Origin: Bacteroidota bacterium
GTDB taxonomy: Bacteria > Bacteroidota > Bacteroidia > Flavobacteriales_D > Crocinitomicaceae
Length of the DNA stretch: 6,397 nt
Direction of reading: 5' to 3'
Assembly: GCA_016866415.1 (NCBI GenBank)
Contig: VGML01000122.1
Span: 1-6,397, forward strand
Made by a program: the position numbers and the translations under genes. Position 1 is the first letter of the stretch; the number at the start of each line of letters is the position of its first letter. Positions 1-6,397 of the stretch are shown here, in pieces. The notes under the pieces were generated by a model that searched no databases, was not told the DNA's origin, and worked only from the letters and a program-made list of their open reading frames with translations.

Positions 1-1
1 C

Positions 2-253
2 TTGGATTCTGCAGTACCACTACAACTTGAATTTGTCATGGATGGTTTTGAAGTTTTACTGAATGGCGATGTTCAATTCTATTTATCGGCAAAAATTGCT
101 AACCCAATTAAAGAATTTTATGTGAAGTTTGATTTTTTGATGGACAAATTCCCGGAGCAGCAAAATAAATTAACATTTCGATATCGAGATAAAAAGTTTA
201 CCTATAATTTTTTGACAACAACTAGAATACAATTAATAAAATTAAACTCATGA
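2..253 (+). CDS. C-terminal part of a DUF6702-like protein (5' end outside window)
   Basis: This open frame runs in from the left edge. The TTG at position 2 is probably an internal leucine codon, because the frame is open to the edge and no initiation context is visible. The visible 83 residues have the feel of the C-terminus of DUF6702, a family of roughly 160-residue exported Bacteroidota proteins of unknown function: a beta-rich stretch, then a hydrophobic-D-K-F-P-E-Q-Q-N motif (LMDKFPEQQN), then a basic K-K-F strand close to the end. From general knowledge, DUF6702 genes often lie directly before M1 peptidase genes in flavobacteria, which fits here. Its TGA (251-253) overlaps the ATG of the peptidase (250-252), so the two are probably translationally coupled. 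The family has sometimes been labelled 'peptidase E', but no catalytic motif is visible here. The family call rests on remembered motif pattern, not on an alignment, and another small beta-rich protein is possible. Confidence 0.6.
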   Translation: MDSAVPLQLEFVMDGFEVLLNGDVQFYLSAKIANPIKEFYVKFDFLMDKFPEQQNKLTFRYRDKKFTYNFLTTTRIQLIKLNS

Positions 254-2538
254 AGAAATTAATTCTCCTTTTGATTGCAATTACAAGTTTGAATTGCTTT
301 GCACAGAAGAAGTTTGCACAACTTGACCAAGAATTACCTACAGCGAATGAATTCAGAACAGCTTCGGGTGCTCCAGGAAATCATTATTATCAGCAAAAAG
401 CAGATTATAAAATGAATATTTCCATTGACGATGAGACTCAAAAACTTTCTGGAATTCAAACGATTACTTACACCAATAATTCACCCGATCAACTAAATTA
501 CCTTTGGTTGCAATTGGATCAGAACATTTATTCAGAAAATTCAGATTCAAAATTGATTGAGGTTGAGAAAATGGAAGATTTTAAATCCGTGGGTGACATT
601 CGTAAACGCTTTTTTGATTACGATGGAGGTTTCAAAATTGAACAAATCACTTCTACTTCAGGTCAGAAAATGCGCTACTTCATTAATAAAACAATGATGC
701 GCATTGACCTTGACAAACCATTGATGCCGAAGACAAGTGTTTCGTTTCAAATCAAATGGTGGTATAACATCAACGATCGAATGGCTGTTGGTGGCAGAAG
801 TGGATATGAGTATTTTGAGAAAGATAAAAATTACTTGTATACGGTAGCTCAATTCTTTCCTCGGATGTGCGTGTACAACGACGTTACGGGTTGGCAAAAC
901 AAACAGTTTTTAGGTCGGGGAGAATTTACACTACCATTTGGCGATTATGAGGTTTCGATTACTGTTCCCGCAGATCATGTTGTTGGAGCGACAGGAGAAT
1001 GTCAAAATTATAAATCGTTACTTACAGCAGAACAACTAAAAAAATTAGATCAGGCAAAAAAATCAGACCAACCAATCATTATCGTGACGCAAGCCGAGGC
1101 TGAAAAAGCTGAAGAAAACAAGGAAAAAAAGACCAAAACATGGATTTACAAAGCAACCAATGTTCGCGATTTCGCTTTTGCTAGTTCAAGAAAATTTATC
1201 TGGGATGCTCAAAATCAACCAGTGAACGGGAAGAATGTTCTTTGTATGTCCTATTATCCAAAAGAAGGAAATCCACTTTGGGAACGTTATTCGACAAAAC
1301 TTGTTGCTCATACAATCAAAACGTATTCAAAATTTACAATTGATTACTCCTACCCTGTTGCCATTTCTGTTCATTCAAAATGGATTGGAATGGAATACCC
1401 GATGATTTGTTTCAATGGTGGACGTCCAGAGCCAGATGGAACCTATTCAGAGGGAGAAAAATATGGTATGTGGGGCGTAATCATTCATGAAGTTGGACAT
1501 AATTTTTTTCCAATGATTATCAATTCCGATGAGCGCCAATGGACTTGGATGGACGAAGGATTAAATACTTTTGTTCAATATTTAACCGAACAAGAATGGG
1601 AACGAGGGTATCCGTCTCGACGAGGTCCCGCTCATATGATTGCCGATTACATGCGTGGTGATAAAAAATTCATCTCTCCGATTATGACCAATTCGGAATC
1701 CATTTTTCAATTTGGAAATAACGCATATGGAAAACCAGCTACAGCATTAAATATTTTGAGAGAAACCGTGATGGGAAGAGAACTTTTTGACTTTGCATTT
1801 AAAACTTATTGTGAAAGATGGAAATTTAAACACCCAACACCTGCTGATTTTTTCCGAACTATGGAAGATGCCTCAGCAGTAGACCTAGATTGGTTTTGGA
1901 GAGGTTGGTTTTACGGAACAGATAACGTTGATATAGCCATTGAAGACGTAAAGTGGTTTCAATTAAACACTCAAAATCCCGATCTGGAGAAATCTTTTTT
2001 GAAAGATCAAAAAATCAAATCTGATGTTCATATAGGCGTGGAACGAAATAAAAAAGAAATCAAAGAAACCATAAATGAAAAAGATGCTAACATTGACGAT
2101 TTCTATGCGAAACGGGACATTTATAAAGTTGATGCGCTGGACCGAAAAGAATATGAAGAATTTAAATCGAAACTAGACGCTAAGGATTTGGAATTGTTAA
2201 ATGCTAACAAACAATTTTATGAAATTCAATTCAGTAATGTTGGAGGTCTAGTTATGCCTTTAATTCTAGAATTCACATTTGTAAATGGTAAAAAAGAAGT
2301 GATCCGCATTCCAGCTGAAATTTGGAGACAATACGAGGACAAAGTGAGTAAAGTGTTCATTTTTGATCAGGAAGTTACATCTGTCAGATTAGATCCATTT
2401 TTAGAAACCGCGGATACAGATTTGGATAATAACAGTTGGCCAAAAAAGGAAATTCCAAGTAGGTATCAACTATTTAAACAGCAACAAAGCAAGGAAAATC
2501 TTATGCAAAGAGATAAGAGGATGAATAATGGAAATTAA
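250..2538 (+). CDS. Secreted/periplasmic M1-family zinc metallopeptidase
   Basis: This is a 762-residue zinc aminopeptidase-type protein of clan MA (gluzincins). An N-terminal signal peptide (residues 1-18, cleavage likely C-F-A|Q) directs export. It lacks a T9SS C-terminal domain, so a periplasmic location or an outer-membrane-associated one is inferred. Residues about 50-250 are the beta-rich M1 N-terminal domain. The catalytic core has the exopeptidase-type motif I-G-M-E-Y-P (379-384; E382 would bind the substrate amino end), the zinc site H413-E414-V-G-H417 followed 19 residues later by E436 in W-M-D-E-G, and Y493 in N-A-Y-G-K-P-A as the likely transition-state tyrosine. All catalytic residues are present, so it is probably active. 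There is a charged Lys/Glu/Gln insert at about 258-297, and a C-terminal beta domain after about 640 with the D-N-N-x-W-P motif common in Bacteroidota homologues. Length is normal for this subgroup. The start is fixed by the signal peptide and the ATGA overlap with the preceding gene. Substrate is unknown; peptide scavenging is the family default. Confidence 0.93.
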   Translation: MKKLILLLIAITSLNCFAQKKFAQLDQELPTANEFRTASGAPGNHYYQQKADYKMNISIDDETQKLSGIQTITYTNNSPDQLNYLWLQLDQNIYSENSDSKLIEVEKMEDFKSVGDIRKRFFDYDGGFKIEQITSTSGQKMRYFINKTMMRIDLDKPLMPKTSVSFQIKWWYNINDRMAVGGRSGYEYFEKDKNYLYTVAQFFPRMCVYNDVTGWQNKQFLGRGEFTLPFGDYEVSITVPADHVVGATGECQNYKSLLTAEQLKKLDQAKKSDQPIIIVTQAEAEKAEENKEKKTKTWIYKATNVRDFAFASSRKFIWDAQNQPVNGKNVLCMSYYPKEGNPLWERYSTKLVAHTIKTYSKFTIDYSYPVAISVHSKWIGMEYPMICFNGGRPEPDGTYSEGEKYGMWGVIIHEVGHNFFPMIINSDERQWTWMDEGLNTFVQYLTEQEWERGYPSRRGPAHMIADYMRGDKKFISPIMTNSESIFQFGNNAYGKPATALNILRETVMGRELFDFAFKTYCERWKFKHPTPADFFRTMEDASAVDLDWFWRGWFYGTDNVDIAIEDVKWFQLNTQNPDLEKSFLKDQKIKSDVHIGVERNKKEIKETINEKDANIDDFYAKRDIYKVDALDRKEYEEFKSKLDAKDLELLNANKQFYEIQFSNVGGLVMPLILEFTFVNGKKEVIRIPAEIWRQYEDKVSKVFIFDQEVTSVRLDPFLETADTDLDNNSWPKKEIPSRYQLFKQQQSKENLMQRDKRMNNGN

Positions 2539-2550
2539 AACAAAACTAGA

Positions 2551-2558
2551 TATCTTTG
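2551..2558 (+). promoter_or_regulatory. Candidate Bacteroidota -7 promoter element (TATCTTTG)
   Basis: TATCTTTG matches the TAnnTTTG -7 consensus of the Bacteroidota housekeeping sigma factor. It lies just after the peptidase stop and about 50 bases before the favoured start of the collagen-like gene, which would give a leader of about 40-45 bases. No good TTTG/TTG -33 element is seen 17-23 bases upstream, which weakens the call. If real, it would let genes 3 and 4 be transcribed separately from the peptidase. Confidence 0.35.
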
Positions 2559-2608
2559 GGGCAACTTTTCAAAAGAATTTACGTCTCTCTATTAACTTAT
2601 TTCAGCGA

Positions 2609-4498
2609 ATGAAAAAAAATCTATTCTCCCTTTTTCTTTTAGGTGCCACATATTCTCTTTGGGCCCAACAAAATGTTAGTATTTCTGACGTCCCAGCCAC
2701 ACCAAACCCTACAAGTGTATTGGATGTGAGTTCGACAACAAAAGGTATGTTAATGCCAAGAATGACTACGACTCAGAGAAACGCTATTGTAGGTCCGGCA
2801 AATGGGTTATTAGTTTACGATACTGATGTAAATTGTGTGATGTATTATTCAACCAATCTAGCTTCATGGAATTCGTTGTGTGCAGGTTCATCAGCATCAA
2901 GTTTAATTGCAAATACTACAACAGTTGCAGCAGGGGTCAATTGTCCGTCTGGCGGCGTGTTGCTTCAATTGGGAAATGATGCCAATTCAAATGGTGTTTT
3001 AGATGCAGCTGAAATAACTTCTAGTCAATACATTTGTAACGGCCAGGCTGGAGCAGCAGGACCAGCAGGACCAGCGGGTGCGACAGGACCAACAGGATTA
3101 ACTGGAGCCGCAGGAGCAACTGGACCTCAAGGACCAGCTGGGACAACAGGGGCCACAGGGCCACAGGGGCCTATTGGGTTAACTGGACCAACAGGTACAA
3201 ACGGTATAAATTGTTGGGACACCAACGGAAATGGTACAAATGACCCTGCTGAAGATACGAATGGTGATGGTTTATTTAATTCAACAGATTGTACTATAGG
3301 AGTTGCTGGACCGCAAGGGCCAGCAGGACCGGCAGGTGCAACTGGAGCAACTGGAGCGACTGGAGCAACAGGACCTCAAGGACCTCAAGGACCAATTGGT
3401 TTAACGGGAGCAACGGGAGCAACCGGGGCTACAGGGGCTACAGGGCCTCAAGGTCCCATTGGATTAACAGGTCCAGCAGGAGCGACTGGAGCAACGGGAG
3501 CAACAGGGGCTACAGGGCCTGCAGGGCCTGCAGGTCCTGCAGGGACAGGGACGTCATGGACACTTTCAACACCAACCGTAAACTCAACAGGAACCTTAAC
3601 GGTAAATGGAACAACAGGATCTGGTGGTCCTGTAACAACATTGGGGCAATATTGGATTGCTGCTCCAAATACGGCAGGAACAAATGCATTAACTGCAACT
3701 GGCTTTTTAGGTACAAGTACAAACCAACACATGGATTTAGTAAGTAACAACCTAGTAAGAGGAAGATTAAGTAATCTTGGTGAGTTCTTTATTGGGACAA
3801 CGAATACAACACTTGCAGGTGACTTAATGAATGGTGTTAGTAACGCTACATTCCCTTGGGCTATTAATGGTTATTCATCATTTAATGGTTCTGGAGTTTA
3901 CGGAGCCATAGCTGGAACCTCCACTTTTGCGGGTGTACAGGGTGAATCTTCGGGAACTGTAGGAGGCGGACAAAATGGTGGATCTGGTGTAAGGGGAACT
4001 ACTTACAGCCAAATTTTGAATGGAGTAAACGGTCAGCGAGGTGGTGCTGGAGCAAATACTGGTTGGGGAGGTTTATTTCAAAGTGATTTGGGATATACCG
4101 GCATTTTAGCTGCAGTTTCAGACAAAAGAGTAAAAAAGAACATTGAAACCATAGGAAACGCAACTAATTTAATTAAGCAGTTGCGTGGAGTAACTTATGA
4201 ACATAGGCTTGATGAAGAGCAATATTCAGATTTAGGATTGAAACAAGGTTTAAATTACGGATTTATAGCGCAAGAAGTCGAAGAGAATTTTCCTTCATTA
4301 GTAGTTGAAAAAAATATTCCACACATCAATAGTAGTAGACGCCTTTATAATGAGAATAAACCATCTGAAATGTTAAAAGCCGTAAGCTATATTGAGGTTG
4401 TTCCCATATTGGTTGAGGCGATGAAGGAACAACAAAAAATGATTGAAGAATTAAAGGCTGAAATTGAATTATTAAAGTCAGAAATCAAAAAAGACTAA
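2609..4498 (+). CDS. Collagen-like fibre protein with C-terminal S74 intramolecular chaperone domain
   Basis: This is probably a trimeric secreted fibre of 629 residues. An in-frame ATG at 2528 would add 27 residues and overlap the peptidase gene. I prefer 2609 because it begins a clean signal peptide (1-19, L-W-A|Q). Modules in order: a Bacteroidota leader region with S-V-L-D-V-S-S-T-T-K-G (about 36-46); a DUF7151-like module (C112 to C143) holding an EF-hand-like loop D124-E135; Gly-X-Y tract 1 (145-201, 19 triplets); a Cys202-Cys228 spacer with two tandem EF-hand-like loops (204-215, 216-227); Gly-X-Y tract 2 (231-314, 28 triplets); a Gly/Asn/Thr-rich beta region with G-V-x-G motifs (about 317-503); and an S74 domain from S504. 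S504-D with K509 fits the Ser/Lys self-cleavage dyad known from phage tail spikes, and Y-G-F-I-A-Q-E-V is the family signature. The end (about 603-629) is a heptad-like coiled coil. It has no T9SS sorting domain. Its stop lies one base before the next gene. Self-cleavage and trimerisation are inferred from the family. Confidence 0.9.
   Translation: MKKNLFSLFLLGATYSLWAQQNVSISDVPATPNPTSVLDVSSTTKGMLMPRMTTTQRNAIVGPANGLLVYDTDVNCVMYYSTNLASWNSLCAGSSASSLIANTTTVAAGVNCPSGGVLLQLGNDANSNGVLDAAEITSSQYICNGQAGAAGPAGPAGATGPTGLTGAAGATGPQGPAGTTGATGPQGPIGLTGPTGTNGINCWDTNGNGTNDPAEDTNGDGLFNSTDCTIGVAGPQGPAGPAGATGATGATGATGPQGPQGPIGLTGATGATGATGATGPQGPIGLTGPAGATGATGATGATGPAGPAGPAGTGTSWTLSTPTVNSTGTLTVNGTTGSGGPVTTLGQYWIAAPNTAGTNALTATGFLGTSTNQHMDLVSNNLVRGRLSNLGEFFIGTTNTTLAGDLMNGVSNATFPWAINGYSSFNGSGVYGAIAGTSTFAGVQGESSGTVGGGQNGGSGVRGTTYSQILNGVNGQRGGAGANTGWGGLFQSDLGYTGILAAVSDKRVKKNIETIGNATNLIKQLRGVTYEHRLDEEQYSDLGLKQGLNYGFIAQEVEENFPSLVVEKNIPHINSSRRLYNENKPSEMLKAVSYIEVVPILVEAMKEQQKMIEELKAEIELLKSEIKKD
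3041..3211 (+). repeat. Collagen-like Gly-X-Y tract 1 (19 triplets)
   Basis: Nineteen unbroken Gly-X-Y triplets at residues 145-201 of the collagen-like protein, rich in GPA, GAT, GPQ and GLT. Glycine, proline, threonine and alanine codons vary between triplets, so the pattern is kept at protein level. Bacterial collagens lack hydroxyproline and often use Thr, Gln or charged residues for stability; charged residues are almost absent here. Confidence 0.95.
3212..3292 (+). other. Cysteine-bracketed double calcium-loop spacer between collagen tracts
   Basis: Encodes residues 202-228, beginning and ending in Cys. Two 12-residue loops lie back to back: D204-x-N-x-N-G-T-x-D-x-x-E215 and D216-x-N-x-D-G-L-x-N-x-x-D227. 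Both place acidic or amide residues at loop positions 1, 3, 5, 9 and 12, as in EF-hand, dockerin or thrombospondin type-3 calcium sites. Calcium binding and a C202-C228 disulfide are inferred. Similar C-W-D...D-C spacers are known beside Gly-X-Y repeats in other bacterial proteins. Confidence 0.75.
3299..3550 (+). repeat. Collagen-like Gly-X-Y tract 2 (28 triplets, with higher-order repeats)
   Basis: Twenty-eight unbroken triplets at residues 231-314. Three blocks of four GAT triplets are each preceded by a GP-rich block, two of which contain GPI-GLT, giving a higher-order period of 24-27 residues. At DNA level there is an 18-base direct repeat (3431-3448 and 3503-3520, offset 72) and a 17-base one (3407-3423 and 3488-3504, offset 81). 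Both offsets are whole codons. The end has three CCTGCAGG octamers at 9-base spacing (3518-3543) encoding GPA-GPA-GPA. Confidence 0.93.
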
Positions 4499-4499
4499 A

Positions 4500-6287
4500 A
4501 TGAAAGTTAACTACTTTTATACTTTAATCTTCTGTTTTAGTGCTGTTTTCGGATTTTCTCAAACACTTACTAATAATGATGGATTTATCACGGCTCAACC
4601 TGGTTCATATATTTATGTCAATGGTAGTGTTTCAAACAATAATACAGGAGTATTGGCTGTAAATGGAAATGGAACAGCAACAAGTTCAGAATTATATGTT
4701 ACTCAAGATATCACAAATAATTCGACAATTAATGCAGATGGATATATCAGGTTATTAGGAAATTGGATTGATAATGCCATTTTTAACTCTACACTTGGCA
4801 CTGTGTTTTTTGAGGGGGCAAATCAATTTTTAGGTGGGGCCTCAATCACTCAATTTTTTAACGTTACTTTGGATGGTTCTGGTATTAAAACACAACAAGT
4901 TGATAAAATTGCAAAGGGAACGCTTGATTTAAAACATCTTCACTTAAATACAGACTTATATGGTTTTTATGTTACTAATCCAGCACTGAATTCGATTTTA
5001 AGAACAACTGGCTTTGTTTCAAGTGCAAACGGAGGATTTCTTGCACGAACCACATCTAATACAGGAATGTATTTATTTCCAACAGGATCAAATGCCAACA
5101 CAAGTGCAAATATTCCAGGAACCGGAACGTTTAGATACAGACCAGTAGAACTAAATCCAAATGATGCTAATTTAAATGTTTATAGTGTTCGAATGGCAAA
5201 TTTGGATGCTAGTTTAGAAACATATAATAGAAATAGTGCTGAACCTATTTTGTGTGAGTCAAATCCCGCATTTTACCACCAAATTGATAGAATTTCTGGT
5301 TCAAGTGCGGCTGACCTTGGAGTTTGTTTTATCCCTTCCTCAGACGGGCAATGGAATGATATGGCTCGTTGGAATATTACAACAAACGGAATTTGGCAAG
5401 ATATTCCTACAGTAAACTTAACGCCAATAACAGGATTTACAAAGTCAGTGGCAACAAATTGGAATAATTTCGGAGATATACCTTATATTTTAACCAATTT
5501 AAATCCTGCAACTCCAACAATAAATACAACTGCGATAACGGGCTGTTCACCATTGACGGCATCCCTTCAAACAACTGGCATTTCAGGAGTAAATTACTCA
5601 TGGTCGGCAAATGGAAATTCGATAGGAACTGGAACTAGTATTAGTGAAATTTTCAATACGCCAGGATGTTACAATATTACATTGACAGCAAGCGTAGGAA
5701 ATTGTTCCGCAAGTTCTACTGCATCAAATTTAACATGTGTAGATGATTCTCCAACAGCCGCATTTACAAGTAGTTTATTGGAATTTACAGGAAGTACAGA
5801 AAATGTAACTTTTTCAAATAATTCATCGGGAGCAGACAGTTACTTGTGGGATTTTGGAAATAATACAACTTCTACATTAACAAATCCCTCAGTATTATAT
5901 TCAGGGATTAATGGAAGTGTTCTGGTAACATTATATGCATATACGGACAATGGCTGTGTTGATTCCACAACAACCGTAATCTCCTACCAAGAAGATGCTA
6001 TTTTTTATGTTCCAAATTCATTTACCCCTGATCAAGATGAATTCAACCAAACGTGGGGTCCGGTATTTACACAAGGATTTGATCCATTTAATTTTGATTT
6101 GTACGTATTTAATCGATGGGGAGAAGTGATTTGGGAAAGTCACGATGCATCTAAAAGATGGGATGGTACCTATGGAAGTAAAGGAACAAAATGTCCTGAC
6201 GGCGTTTATACTTGGAAAATCGGATACAAGCCGAAAGAAACGGACGAGAAAGTTGTGGTAACTGGACACATCAACCTGATACGTTAA
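4500..6287 (+). CDS. T9SS type-B (CHU_C) secreted protein with PKD/Ig-like domains
   Basis: This 595-residue protein is probably exported to the cell surface by type IX secretion. The signal peptide is residues 1-20 (G-F-S|Q). Residues about 22-335 form a Gly/Asn/Thr-rich, beta-strand-rich region of a kind often found in gliding-motility-associated C-terminal-domain proteins; its motifs include G-N-W-I-D-N, V-F-F-E-G-A-N-Q and a Y-R-P-V-E-L segment, and no catalytic motif is recognised. Residues about 336-416 look like an Ig/PKD-like domain with four cysteines (likely two disulfides). Residues about 420-497 are a PKD domain with the hallmark Y448-L-W-D-F-G. Residues 501-595 are the CHU_C/type-B sorting domain: V-P-N-S-F-T-P-D (504-511), N-R-W-G, W554-D-G, and P-D-G-V-Y-x-W (566-572). 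It is complete. The ATG lies one base after the stop of the collagen-like gene, so co-translation is likely. An adhesin or matrix role is inferred; the exact ligand is unknown. Confidence 0.92.
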   Translation: MKVNYFYTLIFCFSAVFGFSQTLTNNDGFITAQPGSYIYVNGSVSNNNTGVLAVNGNGTATSSELYVTQDITNNSTINADGYIRLLGNWIDNAIFNSTLGTVFFEGANQFLGGASITQFFNVTLDGSGIKTQQVDKIAKGTLDLKHLHLNTDLYGFYVTNPALNSILRTTGFVSSANGGFLARTTSNTGMYLFPTGSNANTSANIPGTGTFRYRPVELNPNDANLNVYSVRMANLDASLETYNRNSAEPILCESNPAFYHQIDRISGSSAADLGVCFIPSSDGQWNDMARWNITTNGIWQDIPTVNLTPITGFTKSVATNWNNFGDIPYILTNLNPATPTINTTAITGCSPLTASLQTTGISGVNYSWSANGNSIGTGTSISEIFNTPGCYNITLTASVGNCSASSTASNLTCVDDSPTAAFTSSLLEFTGSTENVTFSNNSSGADSYLWDFGNNTTSTLTNPSVLYSGINGSVLVTLYAYTDNGCVDSTTTVISYQEDAIFYVPNSFTPDQDEFNQTWGPVFTQGFDPFNFDLYVFNRWGEVIWESHDASKRWDGTYGSKGTKCPDGVYTWKIGYKPKETDEKVVVTGHINLIR

Positions 6288-6288
6288 G

Positions 6289-6397
6289 CTACTTCTTTCT
6301 GAAGAACAATTTCAAAGGAACTCCTTCAAAGTTGAACTTTTCTCTTAACCTGTTCTCTAAAAACCGTTTGTAGGAATCTGGAATATATTGCGGAAGA
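6289..6397 (-). CDS. der: Ribosome-assembly GTPase Der (EngA), C-terminal end only
   Basis: Read on the minus strand, the last 35 codons end in TAG at 6291-6289. The peptide contains S-Y-K-R-F-L-E-N-R-L-R-E-K-F, then F-E-G-V-P-L-K-L-F-F-R-K-K. This matches the end of the C-terminal KH-like domain of Der/EngA, the double-GTPase that assists 50S ribosomal subunit assembly in the cytoplasm; Bacteroidota versions commonly end in this pattern. The G domains and the start lie beyond the right edge. It converges on the T9SS gene with one base (6288) between the two stops, so any terminator of either gene must lie inside the other gene or be factor-dependent. Confidence 0.88.
   Translation of the reverse strand, partial: LPQYIPDSYKRFLENRLREKFNFEGVPLKLFFRKK

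Noticed and set aside
286..306. Possible lipoprotein signal at Cys16 of the M1 peptidase
   Set aside because: The residues before Cys (S-L-N) do not fit a lipobox, since Asn at -1 is not accepted; signal peptidase I cleavage after A18 fits better.
658..897. Minus-strand open frame inside the M1 peptidase
   Set aside because: It overlaps conserved peptidase coding sequence and resembles no known family.
3041..3550. CRISPR-like or tandem DNA repeat array
   Set aside because: The repeats are 9-base coding triplets with synonymous variation, not repeat-spacer units.
3289..3747. Plus-strand open frame inside the collagen-like gene, rich in Arg/Ser/Asn/Trp
   Set aside because: It is the Gly-X-Y repeat read in another frame. 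It has no signal, domain or start context, and the true frame is clear.
3448..3750. Minus-strand open frames (3448-3750 and 3510-3722), the first with PAGPAGPVAPVAP repeats
   Set aside because: They are the antisense of the GPA/GAT codons; repeats of this kind keep opposite frames open.
2609..4498. Prophage remnant, suggested by the S74 tail-spike domain
   Set aside because: There are no other phage genes, and the protein has a signal peptide and a typical Bacteroidota secreted-protein leader. S74 domains are also common in chromosomal proteins of this phylum.
6018..6269. Minus-strand open frame inside the CHU_C domain
   Set aside because: It lies fully antisense to a well-supported sorting domain and looks random in composition.
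6293..6306. Possible hairpin terminator (TTCTT...AAGAA) after the T9SS gene
   Set aside because: The stem is five pairs with one GC pair and no T-run; it is also coding sequence of der.

Overview
The window reads as a chromosomal segment of a Bacteroidota bacterium, most likely in the order Flavobacteriales. It is AT-rich by eye (not counted). It has a type IX secretion (T9SS) type-B/CHU_C C-terminal signal, a Bacteroidota-type M1 metallopeptidase, starts preceded by A-rich sequence rather than a clear Shine-Dalgarno, and one TAnnTTTG-type promoter element. A Fluviicola/Crocinitomicaceae-like source is a guess from protein style only.

Layout: (1) positions 2-253, the 3' end of a small gene resembling the C-terminus of DUF6702 proteins. 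Its stop overlaps (ATGA) the start of (2) 250-2538, a secreted or periplasmic M1-family zinc metallopeptidase with intact zinc ligands. After a 70-base gap with a candidate promoter comes (3) 2609-4498, a secreted collagen-like fibre protein. It carries a DUF7151-like cysteine/calcium-loop module, two uninterrupted Gly-X-Y tracts (19 and 28 triplets) separated by a cysteine-bracketed double calcium loop, and a C-terminal S74 intramolecular chaperone ending in a coiled coil. One base later begins (4) 4500-6287, a large secreted protein with a beta-strand-rich N-terminal region, two PKD/Ig-like domains and a T9SS type-B C-terminal domain. (5) On the minus strand, 6289-6397 holds the last 35 codons of the ribosome-assembly GTPase Der (EngA), converging on gene 4 with one base between the stop codons.

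How the genes may work together: genes 1-2 look like one translationally coupled unit. Genes 3-4 look like a second unit: a self-chaperoned, probably trimeric collagen-like fibre made together with a T9SS-exported adhesin-like partner. Gene 3 has a signal peptide but no T9SS C-terminal domain, so how it reaches the surface, and whether gene 4 presents or anchors it, is the most interesting open question here. Each domain belongs to a known family. The possibly undescribed element is the pairing and the module order, not a wholly new protein family.

There is no sign of RNA genes, insertion sequences, CRISPR arrays or a prophage. No stretch above 300 bases lacks a gene.
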